A DNA stretch of 30,179 nucleotides from Dipetalonema caudispina (Eukaryota > Nematoda > Chromadorea > Rhabditida > Onchocercidae). The stretch lies in the NCBI GenBank assembly GCA_013365325.1, contig JABVXV010000527.1, positions 1-30,179 of the forward strand, in the 5' to 3' direction. The translations under genes were made by a program, and so were the position numbers. Shown in pieces: positions 21,103-30,179 of this stretch. The first letter of the stretch is position 1. Every line of letters starts with the position of its first letter. The notes beneath the pieces were generated by a model. The model had not been told where the DNA came from, ran no database searches, and saw only the letters and a list, made by a program, of their open reading frames with translations.

Positions 21103-24095
21103 ATGATTGGCAAACAGGAGAGTGCTTCAGTTTTCTGTGCAAAAAGTGATGGAAATGATAAGTCAATGAAATGTTTGGAATTTTTTGCTGGAATTGGAGG
21201 CTTTCATTATGCTTTGCAAGGTATCGTATGAAATAAATTCATAAATAATAGGCGGAAATAATGATACAGCTAATATACTTGAAATATGAAGAAAATTATC
21301 AAATATATTGTATCGTCATCTCCATAATATTTCTTTTCTGATCATTCATTTAATCAATTAAAAGATCTAATATTTACACTAATTATGAATAAATTATATT
21401 TGTAATAAAATTATTTTAGAAGTGGGACTACAGGTAATCATACGTGCACTTGATATAAATACAGTTACAAATGCTATTTATAAGTACAATTTTCCGAATA
21501 TTGAAATTCAACAATGTAATATTGAGGTTTGTCAAACTTTCTTTTTTTTTTTTGTTTTTTTTTTTAAATAATAACTAATATAATCCATAAAAAGGTTTTA
21601 CTGGCGGATGAAAAGTTCCTTAGATTGAAATAGAAAATAAAAATGGAAAATGAAAGGGAATTGAATGGTTTGTTAGTGGATACAAAGATAAAGTTGGAAG
21701 TGTAATCATCATTTCAAAGTATCGAATAATTTGAGAAATTCAATTTTTTTTTTTTTTTTTCATTATTTGTTTGGGACTTAATGATGAAATATTTTACTTA
21801 ATGATTTTTTGGGTTATTTCAAACGAAAAGAAATTTTCATTGGCAAGAATTATTGAGGAATCTAAATGATAATGAGTGTTGTAATGGATGTAGTATTTTA
21901 ATTAGCATATCCTAATTGAATTTGTTAATTTAAATGCTACATATACTATACCAATTATTATCATATAAAAGCTTGATGCTATTGATGATACCATTAATCA
22001 CTCAACTTTTGTTAACAGTGATGAAATAATGAAAGCATTTTCTCTTATAATGAAGGTTTCTTCATGAAATTTTTATGTAATTTTATCGATTAATCATTTT
22101 CATCCTATTTTCAAATATATAATAAAATGTCGAATTTTCGTTACGGTAGAATGCATATGGTTAATTATTTTATAGAAGCTTTCGAGTGATTATTATGATG
22201 ACTATAATGCCGATATATGGACACTGTCACCACCTTGTCAACCATTTACAAAGTATGTTTCGTCACATTTATCAATTTTCCGTATAATTATTTAAACATG
22301 TAGAACATTTACTTCTTTCCCCGAATTTCTTTCATGCGGTTTAACTTTTAATTGTTGCGGTCAGAATTTTCAAGTAAAATGAAGTTGACAGTTGTTCACC
22401 TATTGTAATATTGATTAAATGATATCAAAGAATAATTTTGAACTGCAGTACATTTATAATAGTGTATTATCTGAAATTCAAAATATTATCACTTTAAGAT
22501 TCACAATTTTAGTGTTATTCTCACTCGATTCCAGAACATTCCTGCAATTCTGATCTTATTTAAGGGCATGATGAGTAATGATGAAGTTAGGGAACTTGAT
22601 CTTTCTCTTTTCTTTCATTCTTACAAATACATTACAAAATTAAAAATTTTACAAAAAATATATACCGTGTTTATTGAAAATCAAACCAGTTAGATGGTGT
22701 TATTTTCAGGAAAGGATTGAGGAGAGATGTTGCAGATCGTCGGTGTACTGCACTTAAAAGTATCTGCAACGCTTTGAAGTTTATGAAGCATCCTCCTCGT
22801 TATATTATTGTAGAAAATGTTTGCGGTTTTGAAACGTCCGACGCTCATCATTTCCTCAAAAATACGTTGATGAATTTATGCTACAGTTTCGAGGTTTTTA
22901 TCTCATTTATACGATTTGAAACTTTGTGATACATATTTTAGATGTTTATCAAAACGAAATACGTCGAAAAGTTTTAGTCTTTATCAGTTTTATGTTAATT
23001 TTCTTTTCCAGGAATATATTATTTCACCAACTGAAATTGGCATCCCGAATTCAAGGCCGCGATATTACCTTTTGGCTAAACTTGCAAGTCATTGTATCAC
23101 TGTTCCAACAACCAGCAAGATTATCAAAATCTGGCCAGTAGATGATGCGACAATTTTTCGCCGAAAGACTATCGGTAAAAGTTTATGTTAAATAATTATA
23201 CAATGGTTAACATGGATAAATGTTTAAAAGTAGCTATCTCTTCGTTGCATTAAATTTGATATCCATTTTAAATTTAAATATTGCAAATGTCAGCAAATAG
23301 ACATTTGGCTTTTCTTCTAAATAGTTATAGATTGTTAAAAATGCATAATGCATAGTTTTTGAAGATGAATATTTATGTGATGAAGCTAATCAAGATGATT
23401 CTTTGGTCATTTTACGTGAAACAGTTGAACGTTTTGGGAATGTTATGTCTTTTGTATCACCATGTAATCTTCATTCGTCCTGTTTCACCAAATCTTATTA
23501 CCGTTATGTGGCTGGTACCGGACCAATTCTATTGCAATTTTCCAATAAGATTCAGGTACGTACATCTGACAAGTTTTTGCTGCTTTGAAATCTAAGCTTT
23601 ATATTTTATAACAGTAGATATTCGAAATAACTATTGAGATTCTTTTAGCAGTTTTTGTAAAATGTCACCTAAACATGTTAGTTCTTTTAAGTAATATTTT
23701 ATAAGAATATTTTGAAACATTTTGGTAGCAAGTTGTAAAAATAAAAATGTCACCGCGATTAAATCATTTAAAATATTTCCTTATAAACGCTTTAAACGAA
23801 ATTTCTTCATATTTTACATATTGAAGATATAAACATACATATATTGTTATAGTTTCAGGGTCAAAACATAAGCATTGAACAGTTGAGAAATTTTGCATTG
23901 CATGATAATTGTAAGAATTTGATGCATTGTCAAATTCGCTACTTTTCATGGCGTGAAATAGCTAATTTATTAGGATTTCCTAAAACTTTTGCAAAACCAC
24001 CGGATATTTCAACGAAACAAATGTATCATGCACTTGGTAATAGTATTACTGTTTCGGGTGTTGCTTTGCTTATTCAACATTTATTGAAAATTTAA
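21103..24095 (+). CDS. dnmt-2: DNMT2/TRDMT1 tRNA (cytosine-5) methyltransferase, complete, 7 exons
   Basis: Exons: 21103-21220, 21420-21526, 22176-22252, 22710-22893, 23012-23174, 23356-23555, 23859-24095. Phases match and the product is 361 residues, against 391 in human. In the family this enzyme uses SAM to methylate C38 of tRNA-Asp (and some other tRNAs), and it has little DNA activity. Motifs: LEFFAGIGGFHYAL (motif I), ALDINTVTNAIYKYNFP (motif II region), DIWTLSPPCQPFTK with catalytic C96 (motif IV), IIVENVCGFE at 133-142 (motif VI), SPTEIGIPNSRPRYYLLAKL (motif VIII), the DNMT2-specific CFT at 259-261, and LGNSITV at 342-348 (motif X). There are about 22 residues before the catalytic domain and no DNA-targeting N-terminal domain. 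All catalytic residues are intact, so it is probably active. A leader acceptor ends at 21079. Confidence 0.95.
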
Positions 24096-24119
24096 TGTAT
24101 TTTCTATTGTCTTCTCTGC

Positions 24120-24125
24120 AATAAA
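24120..24125 (+). terminator. Polyadenylation signal of dnmt-2
   Basis: AATAAA 24 bases past the dnmt-2 TAA. It would give a very short 3' UTR, common in compact nematode genes. Confidence 0.55.
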
Positions 24126-25457
24126 CCAAATTTTAATAATTATAAATGTTTGTAATACATAGCTCAACAGTAATCCTTCCATGTAAGTAATTGACGAATG
24201 TTTTGTTTTATATTTTTCGAATTATGAAACTGCTAACAAATCAAATTTTTTCTCCTCATGAAATAAAATGAAATTAAGTAAAATTAGTTATGTAAAAAGT
24301 TAAATTTGATGGAATTGATTATGTATAGTTTTTAATAATTGACATTTGTTACAAATGTATAATTATAATATCTCAATAAATGAAATTATTAATGTTTTCA
24401 AGTTTTCAATCATGTGCAGAAGTTAGAAAAAAGAAGTATTTAATTTCTATGATCAGTGAATTTTTTTTCTCAAAAAAGTCCAAAAAAATCAAAAATGATT
24501 TTCTGTAAATTCAGAATTGCTTGTTTATTCTCTTTATCGAAATACTTTCTCTTAGAATGTTTGAATTTTATTTCAAAATATCCCAGTAATAATTAAATCA
24601 CAATGAAATAATGTAAGTTGAAAAAGTTACAATAATTGGATTACTATTGTTTACCATTTAAATCATTTGATTAATTAAGCAAATCATGTCTATCATTTTT
24701 ATGCTTAACGATAAGGGATGAATTTATCGCATCATCTAGTGTAGTCAAATTATTTATGTATTTATATGGACAATAGGATATAATTTAGCTTCTAAGAATT
24801 TGAAAGAATTATAATATCTTAAAGGTAGAATCTTTTACAAAATTATCAAATAAGAATAAATGAGATAAATATCTGATACTATAACAAATTAATTGTGTAA
24901 AGTTTGATTATTGTTGAAATTGACTTATATTCTGTTGTAGTTATGTAAAATATTTCTTTCAGAGATGCTATTGATACTTTGATTATTGCATTGTTAAAAA
25001 AAAAAAAGAAAAAGTCAACTAAAAACTGGCATTGATTAGAGGAATTCAATTATCTAATTAAAACAATTGGGAACGATATAGCATTTACGATGCCGTTAAT
25101 TCCTTTTTAATATTCTGAAATGTAAAAGTGAAGAAATTAAATCAAGTTATTTCTATGCAGAAGTATTCCTACGATAATATTCACGTATTTTACGTAAGTT
25201 AATCATCATGATTTATCCACAGATGATAATGGATCGTAAGCTTTATTACTACTTGTTTACAATGGTATATATCATTGTTGTTTTTGATATCATATAAACA
25301 TGGTTCAAATTTTTTTTTTTCATTAAATTATGTAAATATTTTGAAATAAACAATTATGTGATATTTATTTCGAATAATTATGAAAGTAATAGATTCCATA
25401 ATTACTCGAAATAATTATTACATATGCATGTTATCTTTTTATATCATATATTTTTAG
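24126..25457. other. Space between convergent genes, no gene seen
   Basis: AT-rich DNA between dnmt-2 (plus) and the secreted-protein gene (minus). No ORF with splice borders is seen. It contains poly-A near 24995 and the hairpin at 25365-25414. Confidence 0.5.
25365..25414. repeat. Hairpin-forming inverted repeat between convergent genes
   Basis: TTATTTCGAATAATTATG at 25365-25382 pairs with CATAATTACTCGAAATAA at 25397-25414 over 18 positions with one mismatch, leaving a 14-base loop. Confidence 0.75.
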
Positions 25458-25463
25458 TTTATT
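25458..25463 (-). terminator. Polyadenylation signal of the minus-strand secreted-protein gene
   Basis: TTTATT on the plus strand reads AATAAA on the minus strand, about 67 bases past the stop codon at 25532-25530. Confidence 0.5.
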
Positions 25464-25529
25464 TGCTGTATAAAATATAAATCAAAATAAACAATAAAAT
25501 TGATCGAATATTAAGTAAACTATTAAGTA

Positions 25530-26690
<1,161 letters not shown>

Positions 26691-28000
26691 TAAAATTCCT
26701 AAAACAAAAAAAAAAAAAAAAAAAAAAAATGATTTTTGCAAAAAATTAGAAAAGTAAATGTGAATGCAAAATATGAGTATTAATTCTGACTCTGCAAAAA
26801 CAAAAATTTAATTAGTAGATTTTGTGAAATCACTGAATAGTTTAATCCAGTCTTCGAAATCTTATTAAAATTGTTAAATTTCAATTAGAAATCCTGCAGT
26901 TTTAAGACTAATTTCTTTTCAACAATGGAATAGCTAATTTCTTCAATTCAGATTAAGCAGCTAATTCTAAAGCAGCAAAAATAAAAAGCTTAATTTATGA
27001 AAAAAAAATATATATCGAAATGATTTGTCATATGCACACAAAGATAGAACAATATTTTAATTTAATTTATTGACAAGTATTTGACGAATTTCAAGAAATC
27101 AAAAACTTCAAATATTCAAAATTCTACATCATTTATAAGTATTCAAATTGAATTTACCGTCTTAAAGATTTGTTTATTCCCAAAATTTTTGTTAACGATA
27201 CTTTCTCAATAGCAACAAACAACATTAATTCATCTCTAGCATAATTAAAGGAAGTACAAAAAATAAAATTTACTTTTAATATTGTTTCTAAAATTTCGTG
27301 AAAATATGAATAAAAGCAAATTCATAATGTAATGGTAAGTTATTTTTTAAACATTTTTTGATAGTTTTTTTTTTTCTTTTATTTCATTTTTTGCTTTTTA
27401 TTTTGGTTAGCGTTTAATTCTCTCACCAATAAATGATTCAATTGTGAGAAAAAATATATAAAATTTTTTCCTTTTTTTTTTTTTTTTTTGAAAAAAAGAT
27501 ATAATTTCTGGAAAAATTGGACGATTTTTCTTTTTATTTGGATGATTTTTTTGTGGTAAAAATAGAATTGCAATTTTCATTGATATATAGAACTTAATTA
27601 ATAAAATGACTTGATTTAAATCAAGTAAAACAGATGACAATGCTACGATTGATTGTATTCAATTGTAAAATATAATAGTTTTAAAATAAACTTTACATTT
27701 TAATTTCTATCATAAGAATATTAGATCAACCAATCAATCATTCAATCAAATTTGTTCAATGTATCGATCAAATCCAACTTTTAATAAAGTAAATGATACT
27801 TTATCTTTGTGCAAGATAATTGTATGAAATAGAAATTTTTAAATACTTCGCTTCTAATTCATAATTTCTTCAATTGGTTGAAGATTTAATTGTTTATTTT
27901 AATTAGATGATAAAATATTATTGTATTAGTATTTTACATTTCGTTATCTTATCTTAAATCATAAATTAGTATGTTTTGTTGCACCGTGAAAATCACTTAC

Positions 28001-28078
28001 GTCGATGCTAACGTATCCCAAAATTGTATACTTTGATTCTAATGTATAAAAAAAAATTGCATATTTTAATTCTGTCAT
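28001..28078 (-). other. Weak candidate exon with a strong donor
   Basis: On the minus strand, an ATG at 28078 opens MTELKYAIFFYTLESKYTIL then GYVSID and meets a consensus GTAAGT donor at 28000-27995 in phase 0. Joining it to the secreted-protein exon at 26698 would give an immediate TAA, so it is not that gene's coding exon. It could be an untranslated first exon, an exon of another gene, or chance. Confidence 0.15.
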
Positions 28079-28397
28079 ATTGCGAAAAATGATCAATAGG
28101 CAATGATAATATGAAACAAACAATTTCATATCAATTCATTACAATAATTCATATATTTCATTTTTAATTCAAATATTTTTTTCATTGTAATTTTCCATCA
28201 CTATTTTTAAAAGTTCAAATTAAATTTTTGACAATTTGATAAATTTTGGAGCAAGTTTAATTTAGGTTAAAACAGTTGTATTGATTCAAATGTAATTCCA
28301 ATTGATTGGAATTTAACATTTCTGATTTGTACATTTTTTTTGACACTATTTCCTTCTGCATTTGTCTTTAATGGTATGAAATTTTTTGTTAGATCAT

Positions 28398-28398
<1 letters not shown>

Positions 28399-28429
<31 letters not shown>
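28399..28429 (+). repeat. Poly-T homopolymer, 31 bases
   Basis: The longest uninterrupted homopolymer in the window. No neighbouring element or target duplication was recognised. Confidence 0.85.
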
Positions 28430-28432
<3 letters not shown>

Positions 28433-30003
28433 AAATAGCTTAGTGAAATTTGGAACTAATTTTAATTTGGTCAATTTTTTGTATATGCTATTTAAAATTC
28501 TCTTTTTCAAATAAAAGAAAATTATTTCGGTTTTAGTTTCTGCCTTTATTTGACTTTTTTTTGTGCTTTCATTAGGTTTTCATTAAAAAAAACTATCGTA
28601 GTTGTTTCTTTTCTTATCATTCCTAAAATTATTAGTGATTTGTATATTTTCGACTTTGTAAGATGTTTTGAATGGTTGACTTAATTTTCCATCTGATAAT
28701 TACTCATTGTCCTTTAATGTACTTTTTAATTTAGATTTAATACTAAAATATTAAATAACATTATTCAAATATTTAATGCAGAAAACTGAATTAAACACAA
28801 TTTTGTTAAAAAAAAAAAAATTGAATTTTTGAATATAAACGAGTAATTCTGATGTGCCTCGTTTTAAATGCTAAGTTAAACATTGTTCAAAATTTGCAGT
28901 TAAAATTTTCAAAACAAATTTACGATTTAAGAATTGTATTGTATGAGATAGTAATTGGAATGTAATGACAATAGTAACTTACATAAGCAGTAAACTTGTT
29001 AGTGGAAAATATGAATAGGTAAGAAAGTTTACGCCTATGAAAGTGCTAATGAATGTAATAGAAATTGATTGGAAATGAATTTAATGTTAAGTGTAAAACG
29101 AATTAATTGACTGAATTATATTATTATATTATTTGTGGTTTTAATTCTTTTTTTTAATTACAGAAGTAAACAATATCCTACTTTTCTTCTTTCTCATCAA
29201 TGACGAATGTAATTGAAATGTTTTGCAAAATTTGTTAATTCATGGAGCAATTTTATTGGTTTCTGAAGGTCTGCAAAATTTACAATTTCACTAATTTCTT
29301 TCTTTTTTTTCCACTACATCAGCGTTTTTTGATTTCTTTTTGTTCAAATTCAAAATTGTATTTTAATTATTCTGCAAATTAACAAAACCAATAAAGATGC
29401 GGCGGAAATTTCAATAGATTAAAGTGTTTTGCTGATAGCCACCAATTGTATTGTCTGAAATTTCAAGTTATTTACAGAAGAGTAAATGTTAAGATGATTT
29501 CCAATACTTCTTCATTGCCTTTTTTCTTTTCTTTTTTTTTCAATCTTTAATTTAATTTCATTAAATTTGCTAGAAAACTTTTCGTTGTCTTTTGATGAAA
29601 TTGTAAAATGATTCGTTTCAAGCAAATCAAAAGTGAAGAATCAAAAGTAAGAAAGGATTTATTATGCTGAATTATATCAGCTTTTAGACTGAAATGTTGA
29701 GAAAGAAAGAAAAGCTAAATAAACAGATGAGAGTATTTTTTTCCATTCATTTCATTTGATCACAGCTGTTGAACGAAAATGATCGTTTTATTAAATTAAT
29801 TTCGCACAATCCAAAATTTTCTTTTACATTTGTATGAATTTATATTTCGAAATTTTTTTTTTTTTATTTTGTCATTAATTAGATTTATTAGTTGCCATTT
29901 AAATAAAGTCATAAATACATTCTTTGTTAAATGACGGAAAAAATAAAATAAAATAATAATAATATTAAAAAAAATGATTTATTCAGATGCTTTGATAAAC
30001 AAG

Positions 30004-30179
<176 letters not shown>

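Larger units (their letters stand above)
26701..30003. other. AT-rich region with no supported gene
   Basis: About 3.3 kb upstream of the secreted-protein gene. It holds many homopolymer runs (poly-A 26706-26729, poly-T 28399-28429) and short Lys/Phe/Ile-rich frames. Apart from one weak candidate exon on the minus strand (28078-28001), I see no coding stretch, RNA gene or mobile element. It probably contains the promoter of the minus-strand gene. Confidence 0.45.

Noticed and set aside
21964..22055. Possible extra dnmt-2 exon between exons 2 and 3
   Set aside because: Direct joining of 21526 to 22176 gives the same spacing between IE and the DI(W) before motif IV as in human DNMT2, so no exon is missing.
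27379..27640. Overlapping minus-strand Lys/Phe-rich ORFs
   Set aside because: Poly-T driven low-complexity frames with no exon-like borders.

Overview
The window is eukaryotic, strongly A+T-rich DNA. It has many small exons, introns of about 60 to 1,000 bases bounded by GT and TTTCAG/TTTTAG, and a polypyrimidine-AG acceptor a few bases upstream of nearly every start codon. That last feature is the usual layout of spliced-leader trans-splicing. Together with the protein content (a nematode-like SAS-6, a GABA transaminase, an ALG13) this points to a parasitic nematode, most likely a filarial or related spirurid worm. The phylum is a firm inference and the genus is not. I see no bacterial (for example Wolbachia) insertion and no autonomous transposon gene.

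Layout. Bases 59-397 on the minus strand hold a probable small two-exon gene with a mitochondrial-looking N terminus. Bases 761-1830 hold a decayed fold-back element with long inverted arms and no gene. Bases 2469-3230 hold a 19-bp minisatellite. From 4383 to 10958 there is a tight plus-strand cluster, possibly an operon: an unrecognised 91-residue protein, an ALG13-type UDP-GlcNAc transferase subunit, a doubtful 66-residue ORF, and a complete 14-exon SAS-6 centriole cartwheel gene. Bases 10959-15094 are mostly low-complexity DNA with one speculative two-exon gene. Bases 15101-20254 hold a complete 12-exon mitochondrial 4-aminobutyrate aminotransferase. Bases 21103-24095 hold a complete 7-exon DNMT2/TRDMT1 tRNA cytosine-5 methyltransferase. 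Converging on it, 26690-25530 on the minus strand is a two-exon gene for a small secreted protein of possible Ig-like fold, with an AAT microsatellite in its intron. The last 3.4 kb is AT-rich DNA with homopolymers, ending inside another AAT-type microsatellite.

I built the three multi-exon plus-strand genes by hand. All junctions use GT-AG, phases match at every join, and the products (504, 488 and 361 residues) are close to family lengths. The genes do not form one pathway: they cover N-glycan assembly, centriole duplication, GABA catabolism and tRNA modification. The points most worth checking are the DNMT2, the serine in place of one iron-sulfur cysteine in the GABA transaminase, the vertebrate-like Phe at the SAS-6 head-head contact, the secreted orphan, and the fold-back element. 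I found no convincing novel multi-gene system.
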